From: Sitta carolinensis
Lineage: Eukaryota; Chordata; Aves; Passeriformes; Sittidae
NCBI GenBank assembly: GCA_032173965.1
Contig: JAVUNC010000004.1
Span: 23,227,001 to 23,291,000, forward strand
Reading direction: 5' to 3'
DNA: 64,000 nucleotides
The position numbers and the translations under genes are program-made. The notes under the pieces are model-generated. The model was not told the DNA's origin. It saw nothing but the letters and a program-made list of their open reading frames with translations, and did not search any database. Numbering within the stretch: the first letter of the stretch is position 1; every line of letters starts with the position of its first letter. Shown here in pieces: positions 13,001 to 24,800 of the stretch.

Positions 13001-16000
13001 ATGCTTTCTATGCTACATATCTTGCTTGCAGAACCTCTCTGCACACCTAAGGATGACCAAGTAGCAATTCAGAAAATCATAGTCTTTAAGTATAATACAT
13101 TTAAGCAGTTGATTTAAAGAAGATCATAGAATTGGATCCTTAGCTGTAAATCACAAATATATTTAACTTTGAATAGCAAGAATAAAGGAGGTTGTAGCAG
13201 GGTGGGGGTAGGCCTCTTTTCCCAGGTAACCAGTGACAGGACAAGAGAAAATGGGCTCAAGTTTCACCAGGGGAGGTTTAGGTTAGATCTTAGAAAATTT
13301 TTCTTCATGTAAAGGGTTGTAAAGCACTGGAACACTGAGGATTGGTGGACTCACCATCCCTGAAAGTGTTCAAGAAACGTGTCGATGTATCACAGGACGA
13401 CACAGTTTAATGTGGTGGTGCTGGGTTGGCATTTGGACTTAAGAATCTTTAGAAGATCTTTTCCAACCTTAACAATTCTATAACACATTAGATTTCCAGA
13501 CAGTAAGTACATAAGGCTGGCACAAGTATTGACATGGTGCATTTAGGCAAACTGCTGGGAGCCATCAGCCACTAAGCTAGGTTGGAAAAGAAAGACAGCA
13601 GAAAGACCCAGTACTGAAACCAGCTGAAAATTATTTTGTGGCACTCTTTTCACGTTGCTGGATACTAGCTCCATCACACATTTCTAGAGTTGTACTGTCA
13701 TTTGCCTTCTGGAGTGTGTGGGGACAGGGGAGTGGGGTAGGAGGGGGAGCCTGGAACTCACTGTCTTTGTGAACTGCTGGTGATTTATCACTTACCTTTT
13801 CATAAACAGGAAAGTACCTGGTTGTAGCTCGTTCAATGATTAAGGCAAGATTCTGCTCTTTTGTATCAGCTGGTTGAAAAGGGAGATACGTGATCATTCC
13901 CATTAGGTCTGTAGTTCCCTCCACGTACATATCAATCCTGAAACAAATATTTTTGTTCAACATATGTAATTCAAACTTTCCATTTTGGTTATTTTCCTGA
14001 AATTCAACTCTGAAGAGATCACTGAGTAAAATGTTTATTAGTGAATGTAACTTAAGGCACTGGTTTATTTCTTGCTTCTTCCACTTTGAGAAAACTTTCA
14101 GTTTTTTTCCAAAGCACAAATTGTAAAACAGGCTCACAGTGTATGCAATAAGCAAAAGGTGCAATTAATGTATTTATAGTGGAATTCATGCTGTTTTCCA
14201 TTGATAATCTATTCATTTATGTTGTGGCAGAAAAGATTGCATATGCAAACCACTTTAGGAAAAAAAATTAGTTTTGAGGTCTAACCATGAGAGGATGCTG
14301 GCCACCAAATGCCAGTCCATAATGATCCCCAAAATCTCTGGAGTTGCCCTTCCATTCTCACAAAATAAACCCTCTACAGTAAGTGACAGTCTGTTAGTGA
14401 CTCATCTTTACATGCAGATACTTCACAGCAACATTCTTTCTGTAAATATTAACAATCATGGAGGAGTGTTAGTAAGTGGCACACTGTTACCGTACCAGGC
14501 TCTTTCCTTCAGGTCCTTCCCATAGAGGTTGTACTTTGCTGCAATGTAGCTGAGGATGGCTCTGGTCTGCACCATCCTCATCCCATCAATCTCCACCATA
14601 GGCACCTGCTGAAACAGCAGGACTCCATCTAAAAAAAAGATGAAAGGAAAAAAAAAGACAAAAGGAAAAAAGCGCTAGCAAAAGGAGCTTAAGACTCCTT
14701 AGTAATTACACTGCTCAAGTACTACACTGAAAATAAGGAAGAGACCTGGTAAGAGAGCAAGACCTCTAATTCTCAGGGATGAAAGCATCCACAAGGAAGC
14801 AGCTCTTCTTTACACGTCACATCATATTGCAGGTCTTAAAAAATACCTCCTGTTGTTCTTTAGTTATATTTGTGTGAATTTATGTTTAGGGTACAGTTTA
14901 CAGACTCACCATTGCGCAATTTTTCTAAGTCTTCTTTCTTTTCTATGAATTCTTCATCAAACTGAAACGCATCAATAGAAAACAACACTGTCACTCCAAA
15001 GGCAGTGGAAAAGTGGAAGGAAGTCTGGCAGTTAGAGCCTACCTCTCCACACTATTCTCTGTACTTTTCTAGCGTTGACTCTGTTGAGGAATCCATTCAG
15101 TGCCAGTAGCTGTGTGTGCAGCTGCTTTTCCAGCTGCTCACGGAGCTCTGGGAGCCCAAGGCAAGAGCTGGGAACTGCCTCCCTTTGCACAACAAAGGGC
15201 ACAGGGACCTGTGGCACTGGCCAGGTGAGACAGAGTCCATAACCCCAAACCTTCACTTAGACTGTGAGGGTGTGAAAGACCCGGGGTTTCCTTTGTTCTG
15301 GATCCCTCCCTGGAGCTTGCTCCACCTGTTATTCTCTTGTTACACCCGATTATATTATTTTAAGGACCCATTCAGAGGGTCCTGGATGGTCAGACAGGAA
15401 AGTTTCCTTAACAGACCCCCTAATTCATCTCTGCTTGAGCAAATAACCGAAGACTTTGGTGTCCCCAACCCCACAGGATTGTAAAATGCATTATGCTCTA
15501 GAAAGAATTTCCTTGTTATAAAGACACGATTTGCCTGAATGAACCATAAACGGGTACCAAATCACTCACTTTAAAAGCAGCTGGTGCCACATGAAATGTT
15601 GAGAAACTTCTTGTAAATTATACCTCCCTTACACAGCACTTACCTCCCTCTTTAATCCACTGGATTTTTTTTCTAATTTTTTTTTTGAATGAGGATATTT
15701 GAATGAGGACAAGATCTTGATTTCCTCAGCATTCGTGCTCTGCAAATTCTCTTGTCAGCAACATTCTCAAGTGAGCACCATTTAAAAAAGGCTTTTATTT
15801 CCAACAAAATGTAAATAGTTTCAAAAAAATATATTAAACCAAAAACTTAATGTAAAAATTAAGATGTCTTAGGATGGCCTTCACCTGATGTGAATCTAGA
15901 TAGATCCCCTAACACTGGCTTCGGGACAGATCTGATGATTTAGCCTACTCAGGTCCTGACCCAAAGAACAAAAGGCACTTTGTTTGGAGAGAATGTTCAA

Positions 16001-16444
16001 AAGTTTTCATGTGGTATGCATGGCCTTTCAGTGGAGAATTCTTATGAGATACAGGGAAGTTATGAGCCTTAAGAAAAAGTCACAGTTTTGTCTGTAGCAA
16101 CAAGTTACAATCTCATCTTAAATTATGTTTCAAAAATGAACCCATCAATTCTTTTTGTTGTAAAAACCTCTTTACTCTGCAATTATTTCTCAAGGAATAC
16201 ATGAAATACAACACAAGAATGTATCACTCAGTCTAAGCATTCTGCATCACAATATGTGATGATGTGCAAATCCATAAGCACAGATGCAATTGGGAAACCC
16301 TTACAGAGAACACCTACTTTAATCACAAATCACTTTATAAAAAGAAAAGGTACATACCTCAACCCCAGCTGCTGCTAACAGCCATCGGATTGACTCCATC
16401 TTCCCCCTTCCCTTGGTGTAATGCAGCTTGGGTTTCCCCGCCAT
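10048..16444 (-). CDS. GSTA: Alpha-class glutathione S-transferase, gene G1
   Basis: Six coding exons in transcription order: 16444-16358 (ATG), 14961-14910, 14628-14496, 13937-13796, 11051-10920, 10170-10048 (stop TAA); 222 residues, the family's standard length. All junctions are GT-AG with matching phase. The N-terminal thioredoxin-like domain (about 1-80) has catalytic Tyr9, the Gln54-Val55-Pro56 turn and Gln67-Thr68 for glutathione; the all-helical domain carries Asp101 and Arg131 and the [15 protein letters not shown] capping region. In human GSTA1 numbering the usual Arg15 is Lys, which I recall in other bird GSTAs. Substrate-pocket residues are distinctive: Thr10, Gly104, Thr107, Tyr108, Phe111, Val216, Phe220, Ile222. 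Role by family: cytosolic dimer conjugating glutathione to electrophiles and reducing lipid hydroperoxides. Exon 1 is non-coding and not located; the nearest promoter candidate is the CpG island at 18.7-19.5 kb. Which named bird GSTA this is cannot be settled here. Confidence 0.93.
13195..13487 (+). mobile_element. CR1 LINE 3' fragment
   Basis: Matches the CR1 3' region in sense orientation: ACCAGTGACAGGACAAGAG, a middle block with CACCATCCCTGAAAGTGTTC, then GATCTTTTCCAACCTTAACA and an ATTCTATAA tail, the usual CR1 terminus. It lies in G1 intron 5 (between exons 5 and 6), on the strand opposite to the gene, and is 5' truncated as most CR1 copies are. Confidence 0.85.
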
Positions 16445-18684
16445 GATTGCAGAGTTCTTGTTTCCTGATAAAGTCAAGATGATGATCTTATAGGAAGCAG
16501 GCTTTAAATTAGCATTTTGAATATCCACTCCAAACTAATAAATACAGTTGGATGAATGTGAAAGTAGAACAATCAAGTCCTACACAGTTATGCTTGATGC
16601 AACCAGATTTCCTGTGGGTTAATGGAATAAAAAAAAAACAAACTACACACTACCAGAATATGCAGCCATTCAATCAAATCATGACAATAAGCATACCCTA
16701 AATAATATATTATTGTAGTTTTAACAGCTTACTGGAGTTTTACAACCAAAGAACTGTAGGGTATTCCTGAATTAACACATTTTTAACCTTGCAGTGATGC
16801 GATCTTTTCAGTAGGTGCTGGGTTTTGTCCTGTCACACCATACTTGAAAAATGTACTAGATCAAATGAATGGCTTCCAAAAAACACCAAACCAGCACTAT
16901 TTTCACCTCTCCGATATGACAATTCAGAGCCCTGCGCTCCTGTGCCTTTACAAATACGCTTTTAAAAGCAACATATTTCACCAGGCCTACTATTTAGCTA
17001 GTTCTGCTACAGTCAAACTTTAATGGGGATTTATGTTCTATCTGCCCTGAAAATGTAACTTTAAAATCAAAAATCAAACAGATAGGTCTGACCTCTGTTG
17101 GGCAGATAAGGCCTGGGCAGTGCCCCTGGCAGCAGGGAGCTCAAGTCAGCCCATCAGATGATGGCATTGGGGTGAAACACTGTCCTTTCAAATTTCCCTA
17201 CCATGTGCAGTCACATGCCACTGTATGACACTGGCAGCTGATGTGAGCTTGTGTGATGCTGGAAACAAAGCTAACACTGTACTCTTATCACTAATAGGTG
17301 ACAGAAGAATGAAGCAAATTTCATAAGACAAAGGCACAGACCAACAGAATGCTTCATTGTTAAGTCAATGGTTTATCTGTTCACAGATAAGCTTATTTAT
17401 GCTTGCAAAGACTTCGCAATACATAGCTGAGCCACAAAGCAAAAATTTTGGCCATAATCCCAACGCATCAATAAAGAGGCACAAACAGCACAACAGTGAC
17501 AGGGGAGACTGCATCCTTGGCCCTCTCAGCTGAAGTCCTCTGTGTTGGGTGCTATCTTCCACAGGCTCCACAGCACACAACCATCATTCTGTTAAGAGCT
17601 GGACTCACAGGAGAAAGAGGTGCCCCCATCTAAAATGCAGGTCTTCAATACCACTGCTCAGTTTCCACCTAGCCCTGGCAGTGCCTGTGTCCCCAGACAC
17701 CTTAGCCTCTTGTAGCAAAGTTCTCCTGATAGAAAAAGATGTGCTTGTCAATGGATTATGTCTTGAGTGGAGTTGGCATCTAGTGCTGCTGGATGCCTAG
17801 CTAGATTCCTGATGCCTGAACAGCAACAAGGCACACAGAGAAGCAACTTGGCACAGCCCTCTTACCAGGCCCTACACACATAAGGCCATGACCTACACTT
17901 CATTTCTATTTCCCGTGTATGACTTACATTATAAGAAGTAAGAGAGCTCATGACCTTCTATACTTCAAAAATTCTTCATTCCTTGATGCTCAGAAAGTAG
18001 GTGTTTGTCTCTCATCAGAGAGGAGAACTGCACTTAAACCCTCACAGACTGGACAAACGCTCTAACCTCCAGCACGTGGGATCAAGGCTGAGAAACACAC
18101 TATAAGGACAGGCTAGCATAAGCAGAAAGAGCAAACAGCCTTGACCCCTCCACAAAGCAGAGCTGGAGCTGATAAAATTCAGCCCGCCCAGAACCATGAT
18201 TGTATCTCAGCTCAGTGCTCCACTCCAAACAGCCGGGAATATCTTCCCGTGAATGCACTGTTAAAAGTCTGAATTTGGGGTTTAGGCTGAACACTTATGA
18301 TGTAGGGCTGCAAATTATTTTGGTGGCCCTGTTATGGCTCTGTAATGAATATCCATCCCTTTGTAATATAGTGAGTCATGATAAAAGAGTCGCAAAATTG
18401 GTAAACTGTCTTTTTTGAATAGCAATAATGGACCTGAAAATTAATCACAAACTTTCTTGATGTTTTAGTGCATCAGACCTTCCTTGGACCACAGCTATGC
18501 AGGTTTCAGAGAGGCAGCTACTGCTGTGATCGCTGTATTTAAAAAAACCCACCTTGTTTTGTTCAAAACAACTCAGCCACCAGCCTTTCAGTGAGAAACA
18601 AGTAAATTAATTTAGCAGCAAGCTCATAATCTGATCCAAGACCTTAAACTTTCTTCCTAACTGGATATGGGCCCCACAGCAGTT

Positions 18685-19545
18685 CTGTGCAACGCTCTGC
18701 TGCTCGAACCGGTGTCGCGCGGGGCTGTTCCACAGGACCCCACAGCACAGCGCTGCCTCGCCCGGCTCGGCCTCCGCACCAGCCTAAGGCTGCAACTGCG
18801 CACCAGCGGGAGTTTCCGCTGGGGCTCGGGCCAAGCCCGGATTCGAAAAGCTTCCCTCCACCGCCCGACCGAGGAGGAGCGTCGGGACGAGGGCAAAGGC
18901 AAAGTACTCCCAAGATTGCAAAACTTGCACTCCTAAGAGCAGCTCCTCTTCAGCTTCCCCGCTGATCCTACCCAGAGCCAAACACAAACCCCTTCTGTGC
19001 CCACCTACCCGCCCGTCTTGGTCCCTGCTGCGGGACAGAGGCTGGGGAACAACCCCTGGAGGAGCACGCCAGGACGCTCCTCGAGGGCCTGTCCCGCACC
19101 CCGCCCTTTAACCTCCGGGCAGGGGCCCCGATCCCAGCAAAATGTACACACTCCACCGGGCTGGCACCACCCGCCCGCCGCCGCAACGCCCGCCCGCCGC
19201 CGCAGTACCGTCTGCCCGGGCCGCTCCGCCGACACGGCCCCGACACAGCGCCGGAGAGGCACGGACACGGCCCCGACACAGCGCCGGACGGGCACGGACA
19301 CGGCCCCGACACAGCGCCGGAGAGGCACGGACACGGCCCCGACACAGCGCCGGAGAGGCACGGACACGGGCACGGGCACGGGCACGGACACGACACAGCG
19401 CCCGGCCCCGCCGACGCACAACCCTCCCGCCCCGTCAGGCGGCCGCTCCTCCTCTCGCCGTGCCCACCGCCCGCCCCCGCTGCCAAACGGCATCGTCAAA
19501 CCGCAGCTCCGGGAAAAACCCCCGCCGCCATGTCCCTGTAGTTTT
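18685..19545 (-). promoter_or_regulatory. GSTA: CpG island upstream of G1, candidate promoter
   Basis: About 0.85 kb of CpG-dense DNA, 2.2-3.1 kb upstream of G1 coding exon 2. It is the only strong promoter-like sequence between G1 and the 3' end of G2, so I infer it holds G1 non-coding exon 1. The other GSTA genes in the array use TATA-type promoters in AT-rich DNA, so this would be a different promoter class. Several GT donors are possible on the - strand; none is decisive. It could also serve an unannotated transcript. Confidence 0.5.
19233..19392. repeat. 33-bp minisatellite (4 copies) plus a short CACGGG array
   Basis: Four near-perfect copies of a 33-bp unit beginning CACGGCCCCGACACAGCGCC at 19233, 19266, 19299 and 19332, followed by three or four copies of a CACGGG hexamer. 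It lies inside the CpG island. Because 33 is a multiple of three, it opens long arginine/threonine/proline frames on both strands that are not credible proteins. Confidence 0.9.
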
Positions 19546-19599
19546 GCGGAGTTTCTGTTGCAAAATGTGGAATATGTAAACATTTTCTTGCGAGAGGAT

Positions 19600-19990
19600 G
19601 TGCTTTGATGTTTGATCTTTGTATAGTTTCGAGCCTAATCAACAAGAAAGAAGTTCTAATCCGTGAAACACAGAGTAGCTACCAAACCAAGATCTAAGTG
19701 ATGTTCAGCCGTGGGAAAGAGAAATTACTTGTGAGAATTGCCTTGTTAAGTGTCGAACATGTTGTAATGATCTGTAACCTAGCGGGAATTTAACAAGTTT
19801 TGGAAAGAAGGATGTACCTCTGATAGTGGATATATAAAACACAAACTTTACGGGCCACAAGGGCATTTGGCAGAAGTCCTAAGATAAGGAAGAAACTAAT
19901 AAAGCCCACTCAGCAACTGCGCTGAGATTAGCTCTGACCGGGTAAAAGGTAATTCCGGCAGAGAGAAATTGCCACATAGCTGACTCACAG
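19600..19990 (+). mobile_element. Probable endogenous retroviral LTR
   Basis: TATATAAA at 19831-19838 is followed 60 nt later by AATAAA at 19898-19903 within CTAATAAAGCCCAC, the compact TATA-to-poly(A) spacing of avian LTRs. The wording of the block around GGCAGAAGTCCTAAGATAAG resembles LTRs known from passerine genomes, which is recollection and not a search. The LTR edges and target duplication were not resolved. Confidence 0.45.
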
Positions 19991-20886
19991 CCCACCGACT
20001 CAAGAAACCCAACTCAAAAGAGAAAGACCAAGCATACAGGTTAATCAGCATGAGAAGAGGGAGAGTCATTAAACGATAGAGGATTGAATACTAATTATTA
20101 AGAGAACTAGGCAACTTGTAGTCAATGAACGTTAATGCCTTTGCTTGCCAACATGAATAAATAGTAAAAAGTTGTCCTGAATTTTTGGAATACCACCGAG
20201 CAACCAGGCTGGAATAACTGAAATGAATAGCCAATGTCTCTCTTAAGTATGTGATTATTGTTTCCTTGCGCACTGGGTAACAAACCCAGGTTTTCTGGAC
20301 ACTTCCACTGGGCTGGCTCCGAGGCAGCTGCACCTCAGGGACATGGTCAGGACACAGCGAGCAGGGGACAGGCTTGCAGCCGCCGAGGCAGCAGCGACGG
20401 TGTCACCAGGCGGGAGGCTGGGGCTTCAGCCCCTGTGCAAGGGGTGCCAAGCTCTCCTTGTGCCAGGGCCTCTGGCACGAATACCGGGATCTCTGTGGGG
20501 AATCCTGAAACAGCACGGCCATGCACGGAGCTCGTCCTGGCATAGAGTCAATACCCACAGGCCAAGTTTTCTGGTTTGGGTTTCTGACAGCACTCAGCAG
20601 CTGCAAGTGTTGTCTGAATGCTTCAGTGAGGCAGGAAGGAAGCAGCTTGTGCAGCAACTCTCTTTAAGACATGCTTTGCTGCTGAAAAACATGGGTTTAT
20701 TTCCTTTTTTGATGATGAAAACCGGTCCCAGCTGCATGACATTTCTTATTGAAGAAACTGTTGGCTTTAGCAAGAGCTACAGTGCCCTGAGTTTGCCCAG
20801 CTGAAAGCTGCTACTGCTCTAGTTTGAGCTGCATTTAGGGCACTGGCTCTTTCTTTTACAAACTTGGTTTACTTGGTGTTTAAATA

Positions 20887-20985
20887 ATATCACAGAATCA
20901 TAGAATGGTTTGGGTAAGAGGGACTTTAAAGATCATCTAGTTCCAACCCTCCTGCCCTGGGCAGGAACACATTTCACCACATAAA
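20887..20985 (-). mobile_element. CR1 LINE 3' tail
   Basis: Reverse-strand CR1 terminus: on the + strand it reads CACAGAATCATAGAATGG, then GATCATCTAGTTCCAACCCT and CCTGGGCAGGAACAC. It is part of the duplicated unit; the matching copy is at 29219-29317. Confidence 0.85.
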
Positions 20986-21578
20986 TGCACATATTCACCA
21001 AGGTTCCATAGTCTTGCTAACCGCAGCAGTGGAGCTTGATTTAAGTGATTAGAACGAACAACTCCAGTACAACCTGTGTTAAACTTGGTTTAATATACAG
21101 CAAAATAAGTCAATATGGATTCCAACATTCCAAGGTCTCACTAGCACCTGACACCATCCTGACTCCTTCCTCAGAAAGTTTTAAACTGGTGACAAGCATT
21201 TGTTTCTCAGAGTGTGCAGGGTGCTTTTAGCTGCTACAATAGACCTTCTGATAAAGGAAACATTGGTGAAGCTGCAATATAAGACTTTAAGTGTCTAGTG
21301 ACAAAACAGAGGTGCGGTAGGACTTCTGGTCCAAGCATATTCCAAGTTAAGCTCAGAGGAAAGCTGAATCCAAACCTTTCATCCTGACCTAGCCAGAACC
21401 TGCAGGCTTTTCCTGGCATCTCCCAGAAAACATACATGACCTACTGTTTGGGATAATCTCTCCTCGTTTTCCAACAATTCTTGTGAATGCCAGAGAAACA
21501 GAACCAGACAGATTTTAGGCATAGAAGTAGCAGCAAGAAATCAAGGAACAGCTGGGTTTTGAGTATCAATAATAAGAC

Positions 21579-21584
21579 TTTATT
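21579..21584 (-). terminator. GSTA: Polyadenylation signal of G2
   Basis: AATAAA on the - strand, 244 nt past the G2 stop codon, in sequence shared with G3. It lies outside the divergent island at 21753-21877, so both genes keep the same 3' end signal despite different 3' UTR interiors. Confidence 0.6.
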
Positions 21585-21827
21585 TCAGGTATTCCCTTTA
21601 GTTATTTAAGGCATCCTGTGTTGTCCATTGCACTCCCCAAGCAGTGAACTATCTCCTTTGCTGGCATGCTCATGTAGCTTTACATTGAAGACTCTGCAGT
21701 AGGCTAAAACCAATCCTGTAGCTAAGGAAAGAGAGATCAAAAACCTTTTTCACACTTTGCATTAATTTGTCTTTTCGACTACAATCAAACTCAATGAAAT
21801 ACAGCCTGTACAGCTTCGGACAGCTGC

Positions 21828-24800
21828 TCAGGACCGGAATATTTTCATTGCTTTGACCACATCTTCTTCTCGTGTTGGTGGTTTCCTCTGGCTGCCAGGC
21901 TGCAGGAATTTCTTTATTGTAGGGATATTACTTATTCTTGCTTTGAAGCTCTATAAAACAAAAACAAAACACCACAGTGCTTAGGAATCATTGCAACTGT
22001 CAGACATTTCAATGTTATCCACACTCTGAAAGTCACATTTACAGCTTGATGCTGCAGAAGAAACTATATGCTTCCTCCTCTTATGCTTTTGGGATGTAGT
22101 GGCAGAACGTGACATACAAAAAGAATATATGAGGCCAGCTAGAAGTTCTTAGGGTGCCTGATTATTTTCCATGTCACTTCTGACCCTCCCATTCTCCCAT
22201 ATTTCTCAGTCAGATTAAACCAGTGGTCCTTTTCTAATTCATTATCCATCCAAACTGCCCACTCATTTACCTGCAAGAGAGGAAATTTGGCAAGTATATC
22301 AGGTTTGTACTCCTCTGCCATTAAAATGATTTCAAGTAATTGAACATCTGCCCTGCTCAGCTGGTTGCCAACCAGAAAGTCTTTTCCATGGTCTTTCAAA
22401 ACCTAAAAACAGAGAACGAGAAGGAGATGATGCCTTTTCTCTGTGTTACTTAATATATTATCTTCAAAGCAGGGTCACACATTGCATGGAGCTGTCTGTG
22501 AAAGAAGGAAACACAGTTCCAACACCTGTAGTACAAACAGCGACCTGATGGCACTGCCATCCTAGGCATAATCTCTCAGCTCTTTCCCGTCCACATGTCT
22601 GTCTGGCAGCTCAGTTGTGCTCATCTTGTCCTGACTGCTGTAGCTGCACTGAAGGCTAAGCTTTATGAGATACAGAAGGGACTGTAATGCTTTTACATAG
22701 CATGCAGGGTAAAGGGGCATCTGCAGTTCAGGAGGAGACTTGATGTCAAAGCTGATGCTGTAGTGTCTCTTGTCTGAAACAACACACAGGTTGAAACATG
22801 GACATTTGGGGAGCTCAGAGTGTGCTGGGTTTATGCAGTTTTACATCTCTCACAGGTCTTAAGTGCCTTCTGTCCCCTCTGGAGTGTTCTGTTCCCACCT
22901 TACTCCCAGCACCACCAAAACCAGAGCATATATATATTTATATTCCAGCGGTAGTTTTACTTCTGTTTTCCTCCATAGAACTTGTGTGCTCCCAGGATGG
23001 AGGTTCAAGGGAACCTTACTGATTGAAGGACAACCTCTTTGCCACATACCTTCTCAAAGACAGGGAAGTATCTGTTTGTTGCCTTGTCCATCATATTAGC
23101 AAAATGTTCCTCCTTTTTGTCTGCTGGCTGGACAACATACATTATGAGTAACTCATTCAGATCGAACATTCCTTCCACATACATATCGATTCTGAAAGGC
23201 ACAGATCCACTTGGTCAGGTCAAACGCAGTAGGTGTGAAGAGCAGAATAGCTCCTGGCATATCCTCACTGAGATGCTGGGAAATCCCTGCCTCTTCTATC
23301 CCACACACACATACCCTGTCAAACTTCCCCCAGGAATGCAGTTGCACTGGTGGCAGGCTGGGGTGAGCTTGGGTGAAAGACAAATGCAAAATTCCTTGGC
23401 AAAACCTAAAGACTGTGCCCCTTTCACTTCTTACAAGGACTGACACTTCTCAAGACTATGGGTTTTTGAAGCTAACTACAAAATTGTCACGTTTTCCTTC
23501 CAAATTTCTGTTAAGGATCCAATCAAACAGGCTATGTTTAACAGCAGGTCCACACCATTTCTAGCAAGTATCTTGACATGTGTTTACCAGTGCTTAGGAA
23601 TTTGAAGCATTCAAAAATACCTCAGGTCCAAACAGTGTCCCAGGAGTCCTCTCCTTTAATAACCTCTTATTAATTCTAATTCTATAGTAATTCCTGGCTA
23701 TCAGAAGGATGATGGGTTTTATTTCCTTAAAAGACAGTGCCCTGAATGTGATGAGGAGAAAATGATGCTGATGATAACTGCAGGAGAAAATGAAAAGCAG
23801 CATCAGTAAGATAATCTGCCCCTATGACTGCTTTCTTCTAATGACTGCATTGACCTCTGATTGATGATTCATGGGCTCACTTGCCCTGTCTAATCTAGCT
23901 GGCTCTCACTGCTGTAGACATCACCTGCAGACAGTCATCTCACACTGCACAAAGGGCTGCTGTCTCCCCCTGAATGGAGCTGTGAGCTGGGATATCCTGG
24001 TGTTACACCAAGCTACAGTGTCAGCTGGGGTCTAACAAGCACAGGTGGCACTGTTACAGTACAGGGCTCTCTCCTTGAGGTCCTTCCCGTAGAGGTTGTA
24101 CTTCATTGCTATGTAGTTGGCAATGGCTCTGGTCTGCACCAGCTTCATCCCGTCGATCTCTACCATGGGCACTTGCTGAAAGAGCAAGGAACCATCTGGG
24201 GAAAGGGAATAACACAAGGAGATGTTCAGACCCTGAATGAGAACCATGAATGTGTGTTAGGCAGAGCAACCACATGTATTATTTTTATTGAGAATCTGAA
24301 TCATTTAGGCTGGATAAAAAATCCTAAGCCCATCAAATCCAACTGTGAACCCAACGATGCCAAATTTCACCACTAAAGCATGTCCCCAAGTGCACATCTA
24401 CACACAGCCACTCAACCACTTCCTTGGGCAGCCTGTTCCAACGCTTGACAACCCTTTTGAAGGAGAAGAGAACCTTCCTCCTTCTTACAAGAAGGTGTGG
24501 AAAATGCTCACCATGCAACAACCTTTTCTTAGCAACATCTTAATACCTTAATACTATAGCAATGAACCTGTGGAAATTTCAGATTTGAGGAAACAGCCAA
24601 ACGCAGAGCTTTCAGCTGTCACACACTTAAAAATACATGCACTCCATGTCCCTAACTCAGGTGATTTTCAAGGAGGTTAATACACATGAGAAGGATGGAA
24701 GGATCTGACCCAGCCAGTTTCTGTCATGCCTTGCTAAAAATATCTGGACTTTCTAAGTGCTGGCCAGCATATAATGTGAACAATAATGAAAATATATATA

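Noticed and set aside
18968..19608. Arginine/proline/threonine-rich frames of up to 203 codons
   Set aside because: They result from the 33-bp minisatellite and GC-rich DNA of the G1 CpG island; frames on both strands are equally open.
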